From: Mermis nigrescens
Taxonomy: Eukaryota; Nematoda; Enoplea; Mermithida; Mermithidae
Length of the DNA stretch: 64,000 bases
NCBI GenBank assembly: GCA_036768485.1
Contig: JAVLUZ010000192.1
Span: forward strand, 1-64,000
Direction: 5' to 3'
A program made the translations under genes and the position numbers. This document shows, in pieces, positions 50,330 to 62,207 of this stretch. The notes beneath the pieces are model-generated. The model did no database searches and had not been told where the DNA came from. It saw only the letters and a list, made by a program, of their open reading frames with translations. Within the stretch, counting starts at the first letter, position 1; each line of letters starts with the position of its first letter.

Positions 50330-53300
50330 AGTCTACTAGCTGCGCTACCCGGCGTTGCCCGGGCTGAACTTAGGCCTGATAAGTATATGGAATTGAGATG
50401 TCTCTTCTATTTTTTATTTTTCGGGACTTCTGATGTTTTTTTGGGATATTTCTATATAAAAAATTATTGGCAAAAAACTATATTTAATTTTTTGATTTTT
50501 TTAAATGTTTTTTGTCAACCATTTATTTTTTATCAAAACCATATTTTTGACGTTACCGAATAGTTTTGAAAATTCTTTAGCCAAAATCATATTTTTGATG
50601 TTTTGGGATGTTCTTTAAATTTTTTCGGTCAAACCTATAAAATTGGATGTTTTGGGATGCTTTGGAAAATTTTTTGGTCAAGCCATATTTTTGATTTTTT
50701 TAAAATTTTTTATTTGTTGTAGCAAAGGATGTCATATATCACGTGATATCTTATATCACTCATATGTTATAGCAGAGGGTATCTGCTGTCTTACATCACT
50801 GCATGTTATGGCATGGACAGGGTATCTTACATCATTGTACCGTATAGCATAGCCCATCTTGTAGCATTATGTAGGCAATATTACGTCCGATCATATATTA
50901 TAACGCACGCAGCGGCAAAAGTAACGTAACCCGAAAACAGTGTAAACTGTTTTCGAAATTTGGCAAAAAATCGGCTATATCCCGAAATCTGCCATGCTTA
51001 AGCGTAGGGACACCTACGCTTCCCCTCTGTACAGGGTGCATGGCTGGGGTCGGTGAAATTCAAATGTCGCTACCACACCCCCAGCCGGTAGGCCGAGCTC
51101 GGGCCATATCGTCAGCCCACCAAGTGTTATGGGGCCGGAGCCAACCCCGGACATGCAAACATACTTTCACAAATATATAGTAGACTTACTGAGCTACCCG
51201 ACGTTGCCCGGGCTGAACTTAGGTCTGATAACTATACGGAATTGAGATGTCTCTTGTATTTTTTATTTTTCGGGACTTTCGATGTTTTTGGGATATTTTT
51301 AAAAAATTGTAATTAAAAACCATATTTTATTTTTGGATTTTTTAAATGTTTTTTGTCAACCATTCTTTTTGATCAAATCCATATTTTTGACGTCACAGAA
51401 TGGTTTTGAAAATTATTTAGGCTAAAATCATATTTTTAAGGTTTTTGGATGTTCTGGTAATTTTGTTCGTCAAACCCATTATTTTTGATGTTTTGGGATG
51501 TTTTGGAAAATTTTTTTGGTCAAACCAAATTTTTGATGTTTTAAAATTTTTTTATTTGTTCCAGCAAAGGGTGTCATATATCACGCGATATCTTATATCA
51601 TTCATATGTTATAGCAGAGGGTATCTGCTATCTTACATCACTGCATATTATGGCACAGACAGGGTAGCTTACATCATTGTACCGTATAGCATTGCTTATC
51701 TTGCAGCATTATGTAGGCTATATTACGTCCGATCTATGTTGTAAGGTACGCAGCAGCAAAAGTAACGTAACCCGAAAACAGTGTAAACTGTTTTCGAAAT
51801 TTGGCAAAAAATCGGCTATATCCCGAAATCTGCCATGCTTAAGCGTAGGGACACCTACGCTTCCCCTCTGTTACAGGGTGCATGGGTGTGGTCGGTGAAA
51901 TTCAAATGTCGCTACCACACCCCCAACCGGTAGGCCGAGCTCGGGCCATATCGTCAGCCCACCAAGTGTTATGGGGCCGGAGCCAACCCCGGACATGCAA
52001 ACATACTTTCACAAATATATAGTAGACTTACTGAGCTACCCGACGTTGCCCGGGCTGAACTTAGGCCTGATAACTATACGGAATTGAGATGTCTCTTGTA
52101 TTTTTTATTTTTCGGGACTTTCGATGTTTTTGGGATATTTCTAAAAAAATTGTAATTAAAAACCATATTTTATTTTTGGATTTTTTAAATGTTTTTTGTC
52201 AACCATTCTTTTTGATCAAATCCATATTTTTGACGTCACAGAATGGTTTTGAAAATTCTTTAGGCTAAAATCATATTTTTAAGGTTTTTGGATGTTCTGG
52301 TAATTTTTTTCGTCAAACCCATTATTTTTGATGTTTTGGGATGTTTTGGAAAATTTTTTTGGTCAAACCAAATTTTTGATGTTTTAAAAATTTTTTATTT
52401 GTTCCAGCAAAGGGTGTCATATATCACGTGATATCTTATATCATTCATATGTTATAGCAGAGGGTATCTGCTATCTTACATCACTGCATATTATGGCATA
52501 GACAGGGTAGCTTACATCATTGTACCGTATAGCATTGCTTATCTTGCAGCATTATGTAGGCTATATTACGTCCGATCTATGTTGTAAGGTAAGCAGCAGC
52601 AAAAGTAACGTAACCCGAAAACAGTGTAAACTGTTTTCGAAATTTGGCAAAAAATCGGCTATATCCCGAAATCTGCCATGCTTAAGCACAGGGACGCCTC
52701 CCGCTTCGTCCCCGTGGTGCATGGATGGGGTCGGTGAAATTTAAATGTCGCTACCACACCCCCAACCGGTAGGCCGAGCTCGGGCCATAACGTCAGCCCA
52801 CCAAGTGTTATGGGGCTGGAGCCAACCCCGGACATGCAAACATACTTTCACAAATATATAGTAGTTTAGTTAGACTAGCTGAGCAACCCGGCGTTGTCCG
52901 GGCTGAACTTAGTTCTGATAACTATATGGAATTGAGATGTCTCTTGTATTTTTTTATTTTTCGGGGCTTTTGATGTTTTTTGGATATTTCTAAAAAAAAT
53001 TGTTGGTTAGAAGCATATTTTTTTTTTAAATTTTTTTAATGTTTTTGTCAACCATTTTTTGATCAAATCCATATTTTTGACGTCATAGAATGTTTTTTTA
53101 AAAATTCTTTATCCAAAATCATATTTTTGATGTTTCGGTATGTTATGGAAATGTTTTTGGTCAAACCCATATTTTTGATGTTTTCGGATGTTTTGGAAAA
53201 TTTTTCTGGTCAAACCATATTTTCGATGTTTTAAAAATTTTTTGTTTATTGTAGAGCAAAGGGTGTCATATATCACGTGATATCTTATATCGCTCATGTG

Positions 53301-53490
53301 TTATAACAGAGGGTATATCCTATCTTATATCACTGCATGTTATGGCACAGACAGGGTATCTTATATCACATCATTGTATTGCATAGCATTACCCATCTTG
53401 TAGCATTATGCAGGCTATATTGCGTCCGATCCTATGTTGTGACGCACGCAGCGGCAAAAGTACAGTAACCCGAAAATAGTGTAACTTAAT
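50330..53490 (+). repeat. four tandem units of about 845 bp
   Basis: The block GCTACCCGGCGTTGCCCGGG, or a close variant, recurs at about 50345, 51193, 52034 and 52881. Each unit has an internal set of about 45-bp repeats around CATATTTTTGATGTTTTGG and a segment ending GGGCCGGAGCCAACCCCGG. The fourth unit stops early near 53480. ORFs inside are copies of each other without known domains. Confidence 0.9.
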
Positions 53491-53499
53491 TTATGCCGC

Positions 53500-54030
53500 T
53501 TGAATCATACAGAACAGACAACCTCATTCCGGCGCGAAGCGCCAGAAAGTTTTTGAAATCCTTAACTCTTTTATCTTTTTTGTCCTCTGGCGTGCTCAAA
53601 CGCTCTGCAGGGTCCGGGGCTAAGCCCCGAAATTGATGAACTCCTTGCAAGAAACTTCTGTGCTAAAATGCGTTTTTGTTGTTACCGTTTTCAGGCCCGT
53701 TTGCGACCTTCTTATTAACAAGGTGTAGTTCAGAAAACAGAAAATGCGCAAAAACATAAGAAAATTTGGCTATACCTTTTATTTAAAATAGGATTATGCG
53801 TCCTTGTAAACAAACACAAACAAAACAGAGAATAGACAAACTGGTACGCAATTTTCGCACAGTTACTATTATGCTCAACAAGCATCCCTAGTTTATTAAC
53901 GAACAAATAACGCATTCAATCACCTAAGTGATGTGAAGTGCTGGTTTATTTCAGCTGATTGAAGCTTTCTGAAAAATTTCGGCGGGGGGCATGTGCCCCC
54001 AATGTCTTCCCTGGCTACGCCTATGCATAC
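53500..54030. repeat. degraded transposon sequence
   Basis: It contains GGCGCGAAGCGCC near 53532 and the segment GGTCCGGGGCTAAGCCCCG, related to 44260-44300 and 45215-45250. It ends in a common MITE-like end CCTGGCTACGCCTATG. Confidence 0.5.
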
Positions 54031-55322
54031 GTCGTGCTTTTAGTAATAAACTAAATTGTTTTCCGCTGGAAAAAATATTAATGTCCTACGATTTATAATC
54101 TCTGAACTGATCATTTGCGTTAGTGCCCCTGTCTTTTGTTTATTAATTAATAATTACAGCTTTATTATTGATATGAGATTTCATAATAGAAGTATCTGTA
54201 CTCAGTTCTGTTGTTCTCTATTAGGAAATATAATAACAAATGTCCGACAGACGTGATAATATAATGTATTGAAGCGTAACTCGTTCAGTACCTTGATTAA
54301 CAAACAATTATTCTTTTTTGGTTATTTGTCACTTGACCCTTCGATGATTCTAACCAACCGCGTAATTCACTTATTGCTTCTCATTCGAGTAAACGGAAGA
54401 GGAGGCTGGAAACTTCGTTGTTTATGAGATTCTAGTTAGATTAGGTACTTTTACAGTTCAAAGAGCATATCGCACGAAAATGTATTATCGACTAAGAAAG
54501 CTGCCAAACACGTTAAATCAAAAAACCTAATCCAAGTGTGATGTGAGCCTTATAATGAAATATTGGAGGATTTTCAGTAATCAAATTCATTTCAAAGTCA
54601 TTATATTTACTCAGGCGTTGTTAAATCAGTTTCTTAGTCGCCAAATTTAATAAAATGTAGCTAATGACTAAAATTTGCAATATGTGATTTATAAATACAC
54701 AAGTCACCAAGAGCTAAACATTTTACAGAGATTCCACAACTGTTGCTCATTTTCAATGCGTTATGTCGTAAAAAGTGTGTTGCATACAACCTGATAATAT
54801 TTCTTAGTCAAATGTTTATTGTCCAGACCAAAACTTTTTGCGGGTCCAATATTTTAAAAACTTAAGAAAAAATCAATAGTGTATGGTACGGGCAAGACTA
54901 AATCATCGACGCTGTTTGTTACAAACTGTGGCGTCATAAAGAACATAAAAAAACCAAACATTTTCAATCTGGAATTCTGAGAGTCAGATTGCAAGGGTCT
55001 TCTCTGCCACTAAGCCACTGGGGACTTGAACGATATTTGGCTTTTGGATATATTTCAATGTAATTAAGTACTAGTCTAGTCGTTAACATCAAATGATATC
55101 GATGATTTCAAATGAGATTGTATATTAGGCAGCACCAAATTTGTTAACTTTTCATTGTGGGCTCCTGGCTTTTAAAGGATACAAATGATCTAAATTACAC
55201 ATCGGATACAGAATGGTCGAAAATGGGAGGGCTTATAAATCCTGATTTTTACTTTTCATGTATAATGCTAGGGTGGATTTTGGAGGGTTTGGGAGAATTA
55301 CGTATGTAGGCAGGCATGTCCC
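53930..55322. other. intergenic, mostly unrecognised
   Basis: After the degraded transposon the stretch 54030-55322 holds no convincing gene; ORFs are short and AT-biased. The weak tRNA-like sequence is the only feature. Confidence 0.4.
54968..55032 (-). pseudogene. weak tRNA-like sequence
   Basis: The minus strand has an A-box-like TGGCTTAGTGGCAGAG and, about 30 bases on, CAGAATTCC in place of a B box. The stems do not pair convincingly. It could be a decayed tRNA or SINE head. Confidence 0.22.
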
Positions 55323-55335
55323 CTATTAACAACTA

Positions 55336-56550
55336 GCGTTGTCAGAGTTAGTAAATTACAATAGAGTTAGTGTTCACCCATTTCAAAAAAGTTAATATGG
55401 TTAGAGTTAACTCTAAGCCTACTTCTAAAAAAGACTTAACCCATTTAAAAGAGTTATTTATTTGATTTGCAAAGCATGCGCTTTAACACTCAAAAAACTG
55501 TCTCAAAACAGACTAAGATTTTAAATTTTGCATTTTTATTAAAGCTGCTTCAATGAAAAATTCCCATTTGAAGTCAGCAAACCCCAAGTTACATTGCAAC
55601 CACATCAGAATCCGCCAGCCAGACCCCCACCCCGGAAATTGATTTTTCTGAATTTTTTCGTTTTTCCTGCAATTGGATGCCGATGCATGAAACTCATTGA
55701 GAAACGCCAAAAACCAGTGTTTGTGTCCTACCATAAATAATTAGGCACTTTTTGAATTTAAAAATTTTTAGAACCCAGAATTTTCAAGCCGCCCATGTAT
55801 GCTTGCATGCAATGCAACTTACAAGGATCGAAAAATGTATGAATGTCTGCAGTCTGCAAGTATGTAACTTGTAGGACCTAGCTGGGTATATGTATTGCTG
55901 CATATACCTAGTATTCAGACATTTCAGTGTACATGCTAGCAGACCTAGTACGTAGTACCTATGTAATTAAAAGCCTGAGATACCACCATAGGTGGGCAGC
56001 ACCAAAATTCTGGGGGGGGGTGAAAAAATTTTCAAAGGTCAAAAAATAGTCTTAAAAGTGGTCGTATGGCGAAATAAACACAATTTTTCGACGTTTCTCA
56101 TCAAGCTCTATCCAATGGCATCAAAAAATAGCTAAAAAGCAAAAAAAATTCAAAATTTGAATTCTGGGGGTATTTTGATTTCTGGGTGGGGGAGGGGGGG
56201 GTGTTTCAACTTCTGGGGGTGCATACTCCCCGAACCCCCCACACCCATGTATGGATACCACGTTCAAGCAATTCGAATAGAATAATTATAAGACAAAGAC
56301 AATATAACAATAGGACAACTCATCGCAAATTAGACTTAAAAAAACACTTGAAATTCCAAAGTTTTATCACTGTGATAGTGACGGTTTTTGTTCAACTTAC
56401 TCACCCTTTTTTAACCCTTACTCCCTTATTAATTCAAAGAGTTAAGGTTTACTCCGATGGTCACTAACTCACCCAAAATAGGGTTAACTCTATTGCAAAG
56501 GCTATGGGTTAACCCTATTTTGGCTTGAGATAGAGATAACTCTGACACCA
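55336..56550. mobile_element. 1.2-kb element flanked by a 13-bp direct repeat
   Basis: The interior ends TGTCAGAGTTA and TAACTCTGACA are inverted. Outside, CTATTAACAACTA occurs at 55323-55335 and 56551-56563. It contains GAGTTAAC-rich ends and a nested B-family MITE (55987-56253). Confidence 0.65.
55987..56253 (+). mobile_element. B-family hAT MITE
   Basis: It starts CATAGGTGGGCAGCACC and ends CACCCATGTATG, flanked by the perfect 8-bp duplication GATACCAC. A diverged inverted B fragment lies at about 55600-55801. Confidence 0.87.
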
Positions 56551-57322
56551 CTATTAACAACTAAGCGATTTTATCAGGTTTGCATATAGAAAAATGGGCA
56601 GAGTACATATGTATGGTTGCATTTACAAAGTCATGGTCGCAAAGCTGCAACCATGACTTTGCATACAGTAAAAAAATTGCATCTGATTTTGCGGATATCC
56701 CATAATAAAAGGTTAATGGCAAAGAAAGTTGTAAATTGGTAGCAAGGCTAAAAACCATATTTTTCGTTTCAATGAAACACGATAACAACTAATTATTCAT
56801 CCCCAAACTGAGATGCCAACTACGTACGGAGCAAAGCCTAATTGAGGTGTTCAACTCAAGTTGCAAGTAAAAATATCTAAAACAAATCGCTTCTTAAAAT
56901 TTGTTGCTTTGTCAGAAATGAAACAAACTAAGCTGCCGCCAATGTTATTCTTAAATTAGCGATTGTATCCATGAGAAATAAGTCAAAAAAATTTTTTCCC
57001 ACCGTGAATTTAGTTTTTTGTGTTTTTAATGCTAATGACTAAGAAATGCTGATAAATGATATTTCCTCAGCCCTACCACCATTTCTCGACCCTTTGAATT
57101 TTGAATTTTCCGTAACATTGTAGACTCCAGCATAGTCCTGCTTATGTATCGGCTGTAATCAAATCTTGATAAAGCTGGGTGTAGGCAAAAGAACTGAGGT
57201 TTTTAACTTGAAACTAAGGGCAATTTCGCAAGAAAACGAAAATAGGAAAATGAAGAGCTGACTTTGAATCTGTGTACTCAGTTGCATGAGTGAGGTTCAT
57301 CCAGAGCACTTTTTTAGCCAAA

Positions 57323-58516
57323 ATGGTCTCAAAAGCTAGGTATAATGCTCAAAATAGGCTCAAAAACGGTAGGGCGCAGTTTCTGAAAATTTTCCGGCGC
57401 TTTTATTCAAGATTTTTCATTTCACCTCGAGCAGTGTTGTTCTTTGTTACGTTATTATGTTCTCTGAATTTTAATTCTATTCTCTATTCATCGTGTTCTT
57501 CCAGCGTAAGTATGCCAACCACTAATAACTCACACAATAAGTCGAACATGCTTGACGGTGATTGCAATGAAGACGACCACCTATTCAACCTGATTGGAGG
57601 CGTCATCATTGAAATATCCTCCATATGCGGCATAACGGGCAACTTATTGTTCCTGATGACGTTGTGCTGGGCCAAAAATTTCAAACGAGATCCAGCCATT
57701 CTATTCATCGTCAGTTTGATAGTCGCTGATATTGGTCATCTATCAATTATGGTTACTCACGTTGGGCTCGAAAAGCTTGTCGTCACTTGCCTTAATTGGG
57801 GCGTTTTTGAGCAAATCGTCGATTTTTTAAGCGTCTTATTCTGGTACGCCACATTGCTCAATTTACTGTTTATTTGCACCAGCCGGCTGATCGCAACTCG
57901 TTGGCACAAGCAGTTCAAGCGATTTTTCACCGTACGACGAGTAAATTGGCTCATTTTCACCAGCTGGTCCTTCGCGTGGATCGTCAGCGTCTTACCCCTG
58001 ATGGGCGTCTGTTGCGCCGTCATTTTCGACATACACGTCGATGAGGCCGAAGTGTTGGAGGAGAAGAAACGCCGTAATATTTTAAAGATAATCACTTTTG
58101 TGGCTAGTGGTATATTGACCGTTTATACGCTGGTAGTGTATGGTAGCATCATTAAATATTTGCTCCGCCGAAAAACTCAAATTGAGCCACTCCGAAATAC
58201 CGCTAATCTTGCAGTTATTGGCACAATGGAAGTGCCAAATGGCGGAAATAATAATCGTACCGGGATGAATGTCAGAAGCGATTATTTCAAGGCGAGAAAC
58301 GCCAAATTGAGCAAGCAGCTAATGATCGTTTCGGCCATCTTCGTCTTGTTGTGCGGCTCGTGGACCCTGAATCTCATTTTTCGTTCGAAATTGACTGTTT
58401 CGATCGAGCAAGTGATGTACATAACGAATTCGAGCATAGCCCCACTACTTTTCTTCCTCTTTGTCGATCACGTTCGCAGAGATTTCTTCATTGCGGTCAA
58501 AAGAATTTTTCATTAA
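57323..58516 (+). CDS. rhodopsin-like 7TM receptor, intronless
   Basis: The ORF from ATG 57323 to TAA 58516 encodes 397 residues with seven hydrophobic segments, a plasma-membrane G-protein-coupled receptor of chemosensory type. By eye, TM1 carries the GN pair (GITGNLLFLM) and TM2 has SLIVAD. TM3 is followed by CTSRLIATRW at the DRY position, so the acidic residue is replaced by Ser while Arg is kept. TM6 carries the conserved Trp (CGSWTLNL) and TM7 ends NSSIAPLLFF in place of NPxxY. An N-terminal stretch with NNS and NKS glycosylation sites precedes TM1. The frame is open upstream to a GTG at 57290. A second ATG at 57512 starts after an extra hydrophobic segment (AVLFFVTLLCSL), which may be a signal sequence. 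A GTAAGT at 57506 could be a splice donor, so the true 5' end is uncertain. Ligand and subfamily are not assignable from the sequence alone. Confidence 0.88.
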   Translation: MVSKARYNAQNRLKNGRAQFLKIFRRFYSRFFISPRAVLFFVTLLCSLNFNSILYSSCSSSVSMPTTNNSHNKSNMLDGDCNEDDHLFNLIGGVIIEISSICGITGNLLFLMTLCWAKNFKRDPAILFIVSLIVADIGHLSIMVTHVGLEKLVVTCLNWGVFEQIVDFLSVLFWYATLLNLLFICTSRLIATRWHKQFKRFFTVRRVNWLIFTSWSFAWIVSVLPLMGVCCAVIFDIHVDEAEVLEEKKRRNILKIITFVASGILTVYTLVVYGSIIKYLLRRKTQIEPLRNTANLAVIGTMEVPNGGNNNRTGMNVRSDYFKARNAKLSKQLMIVSAIFVLLCGSWTLNLIFRSKLTVSIEQVMYITNSSIAPLLFFLFVDHVRRDFFIAVKRIFH

Positions 58517-58619
58517 TATGTTTGGGTTAAGCTTAAATTTTGAATGCGGCATGAGAGAGGTTCCTTTCTAAAATTCAAAACTGAAAAAAGTTTTGAAAAC
58601 CTTAGTCGCGACTCGCGAG

Positions 58620-58895
58620 CATAGGTGGCAGCACCGAAATTCTAGGAGGGGGTGAAAAAATTTCTTAGGGGTGAAAAAATTTTCAAAGGTCAAAAAATTA
58701 TGTTAAAAGTGGTCGTATAGTGAAAAAACAACATTTTTCGACGTTTCTCATCGAGCACTATCCAATAGCATCAAAAAATTGCTAAAAAAGCAACAACAAA
58801 AATTTTCAAAAATTGAATTCTGAGGGTGGGAATATTTTTATTTCTGGGGGGGAGTATTCCAACTTCTAGGGGTGCATACCCCACGCCCACGTGTT
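58620..58895 (+). mobile_element. B-family hAT MITE downstream of the receptor gene
   Basis: It starts CATAGGTGGCAGCACC and ends CGCCCACGTGTT, about 100 bp after the receptor stop codon. Flanks CTCGCGAG and GTTGCGAG match at 6 of 8. Confidence 0.8.
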
Positions 58896-59666
58896 GTTGC
58901 GAGCTAAACTATTCTTTCTTTAACGTTTTTGTAAATCCTCATCTCTCATTTAATCATTTAAAATTTTGAAAATGTATACTTTATATAACATTATTCATAA
59001 TTTCTTACAGCTATAACGCGCTGCCATCAAAACATTGCAAAAAATGCAAGTAAGATAGGAATTATGGAGTCTTGTTCAAAATATTGATTACTGAGGCGGT
59101 CTAAACGAGGCATATTCAAAAAATGGGAACAAATAAGATGAAAATGAGGTGAAATGTAAAAAATTATTTCATGCACCTAAAATTGACCATAAAGTGTCAA
59201 GTAAAACGTCTTTATGCCATTTTAACTTTAGCATTAATTTTTATGGACATTGCATATTATAAATAATTCTCCGAATGATCCCTTTTCATATCTGTTTTGA
59301 TCCCAGACACAATATGCTGTGCGTCCATCCTACTATTTCAAACACCTCCTACCTAGTCGCTCAACCGACCAATCATCATGTGCAAAATGGTAAGAGAGCT
59401 GACAAGACCATAATTATTAACCTGTTTGGAAGGAAGCTATTCATATCCAGGATGGGAGTGTATCATACAGAAGTAGACACAAGGATTTCGAAAAGCGTTG
59501 GCATTGGTACGAACAACTTGCTATGAAACAGTCACATTAATTGCACGGCACGGATTTCTTAGCTTAAAACACTTGTACTTTTGGTAGGCTTGGCTTTTCT
59601 TGTTTTAGGCATTCGTATTTCTAATTACAATTTAATATGTAGATCACATTTTAGTAACGTGGCAAC
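58896..59666. other. intergenic after the receptor gene
   Basis: It contains an 83-codon plus-strand ORF (59275-59526, beginning MIPFHICFDPRHN) with no recognisable domain. I would not call it a gene on this evidence. Confidence 0.35.
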
Positions 59667-59845
59667 CATACGTGGGCAGCAAGAAAATTCTGAAGGGGGG
59701 GGTGCAAGATTTTTCAAAGGTCAAAAAATGGCCTAAAAATGGTGGTGTGGCGAAAAAATACCATATTTCGACGTTTCTCATTGAGTACTATCTATTGGCA
59801 TAAAAAAATTACGAAAAAAACAAGAAAAATTTACCATCCTACGCA
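59667..59845 (+). mobile_element. B-family MITE, truncated
   Basis: It has the 5' end CATACGTGGGCAGC and the family core. The 3' part after about 59830 is missing or degenerate. Confidence 0.7.
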
Positions 59846-60752
59846 TAGGTGTGGCGGGAAGGCATTGTGTAACAAACTCGTTACACTTTGCATCGAGTTT
59901 ATAGGTTTCAGGAGAATTAGGCGGATTACCAAGTAAGTGATCTGATCTATGTAATTTATATGAAGAATTGCGCGCACATGATTGCTTTTTAAAGTCATTA
60001 GAGCTAAACGATAACCACAACTTTGCATGATGTGGTTGAGGAAAATAACGCCCGATTCATAGATGGACTAGCTTAAGGGTAAAACGACTAAGGAATTACC
60101 TAAATTTGTACAGCAATCCTATCGAAATAGCGTTGGCACCGTTAACGAAATCGTTAACGATTTTCTTCGTTTGCGAAGCATTTTTGGGGCTCGTTAACGC
60201 CTAAGGCGTTATTTTTAGCCAAGACGTTGCCGTTAAAGCTGACGTCGTTATTTGAAATAACGACATTGTTTCACATAGGTTTAGGTATAAACGTTGAGAA
60301 TTTTTGAAAGTAAGCCGACGAATTACGATAGATACATATCAAATCGATGCTATAATCGCAATCTGCTCAGCTTATTATCGGAGATATAATCGCTAAATTT
60401 GAGGTTTTTGAATAAATTTAAAGTGCCTACAAAAGTGGTTTACAGTAAGAAAATAGTTGTGATATCCTACAGTATATCGAGTTATGGTGATACGCTTGCT
60501 ATTGCTAAACCGCATCAATGCATCAAAAATTCAAAGCACTTTTATAGCTTTATTCATGCAGATTAAATTCAAGAAAACCGCAAATTTAAATGAAACAGAC
60601 TAACGTTCCAAAGTTTATGCCCGAGCTTGTGTGAAACAGACTACGAGTATAAATCTTTATTGGTTGATTAACAGACTTTTTGTTCACAATGCTAAGATCA
60701 TGTTTTTGATTTTACTGAGCGTAGCTTGGTGAAAACTCAGGTTGTCTGACAC

Positions 60753-61021
60753 CACAGGTGGGCAGCACAAAACTTTCTGTAGGAGGGTGAAAAAATTTTC
60801 AAAAGGTCAAAAAATGGTCTTAAAAGTGGTTATATGGCGAAAACACACCATTTTTCGACGTTTCTTATCTGAAGCACTATCCAATGGCATCAAAAAATCG
60901 CTAAAAAGCAAAAAATTCAAAAATTGAATTCTGGGGGGTATTTTGATTTCTAAGGGGGGGGGTTGTATTTCAACTTCTGGGAGGTGCATACCTCCCAGCA
61001 CCCTCTCCCCGCCCATGTGTG
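60753..61021 (+). mobile_element. B-family hAT MITE
   Basis: It starts CACAGGTGGGCAGCAC and ends GCCCATGTGTG, flanked by the perfect 8-bp duplication TCTGACAC. Confidence 0.87.
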
Positions 61022-61864
61022 TCTGACACTTCATAATGCTCAACTCATGAGGAAATAAGTTGCTTTATTTAACAAAATCTGTTTCGTAATTGGCCATGTA
61101 GGAAAGCGATTCCCATTTCAGCGCGCTTCGATAGCACACTTCATTAGGATGTTATTGTTATTGAGTTCATTTATGTCAAAAATTATTTCTTAAACTTCAA
61201 GTTGAATTTTTGGCCTTGAGGAGATCACATATGTACGTATAGGTACCTATTCCAAGTACGTGGTACTTGTGTTTGTAAAGCTGAATGTGTGTAAGCTGAG
61301 TGCATCTACAATATATGTAGCTATAGAATTATACATGGGCAGCGCCTGAAGTCCGGGGTTCAAAAATAAAGGTAAAATTAGTGCCAGACAACTATTTTTA
61401 TTATAAGTACGCGCTAACGCGCTACCTATGATAATTATAGAGGCAAGGAACACTGTTTTCCGTTTGTTAGCAGTCTATGGACATCAGAAACTTGCGAGCA
61501 ACAAAAAAATTGAAAATTTAATTCCGGGGGCTTTTTCCACTCTTAAAATTAAGACGTCGTTTCTTCCACACCCAAATATAGCATGACAAGCAAGAAAAAA
61601 TGCTCCTATGGAGCAAAAAAGGTGAATATACTTGGATATCTGTATTCTTGAGGATGTAAAGGAGGGGACTAGGAAAATTTCCCTATGCGCGCAAAAGCCG
61701 TAAGAATGTACTAAACGGTTAGACTTCCACTGACGCAAAAATCAAAGTACGTTCTGCGGCTTATGCCTGTTTCCGTAGACTGAATTGAGTTGGACTGGAG
61801 GTGTAAAGTTTACTTTGATAATCTTGTTTTCCATCTGAGCATTGTGGAAGTTAGTGTTGTAAAG

Positions 61865-62012
61865 GATAAGGATTTTTTGCAAGATAAAAGATAAAGATAA
61901 AGTTGAAATTTTAAAATCAAGAAGATAAGATAAAGATAAAGATAAAGATAAAAAATTAAGAAAGATAAATTTGCAAGATAAAGGAACCAAAAATATAAAC
62001 ATAAAGATAAAG
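61865..62012 (+). repeat. AGATAA simple repeat
   Basis: Interrupted tandem copies of GATAAA and AGATAA. Two ORFs on the minus strand here are translations of this repeat. Confidence 0.8.
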
Positions 62013-62207
62013 TATAAATATGGTCACCTGGACGTATAGTTTGTTTCACATGACTTTGTGCATAAATTTTAAGAATTTTCATCGACAGGAAGTCGAGTGT
62101 TGCGATAATTATATATCAGATCGATGCTATAATCGTAATCTGTCAAACTTATTGTCGGAGATATTTTCAAAATTTATGACCGAAGTTGTGTGAAACAGAC
62201 TATAGGA

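Noticed and set aside
50303..52744. Repeated ORFs in the 845-bp array
   Set aside because: They recur only because the DNA repeats; frames are not conserved between units and no domain is visible.
50330..53490. CRISPR-like regular repeats
   Set aside because: Units are about 845 bp and similar throughout, with no short repeat/unique spacer pattern, and the genome is eukaryotic.
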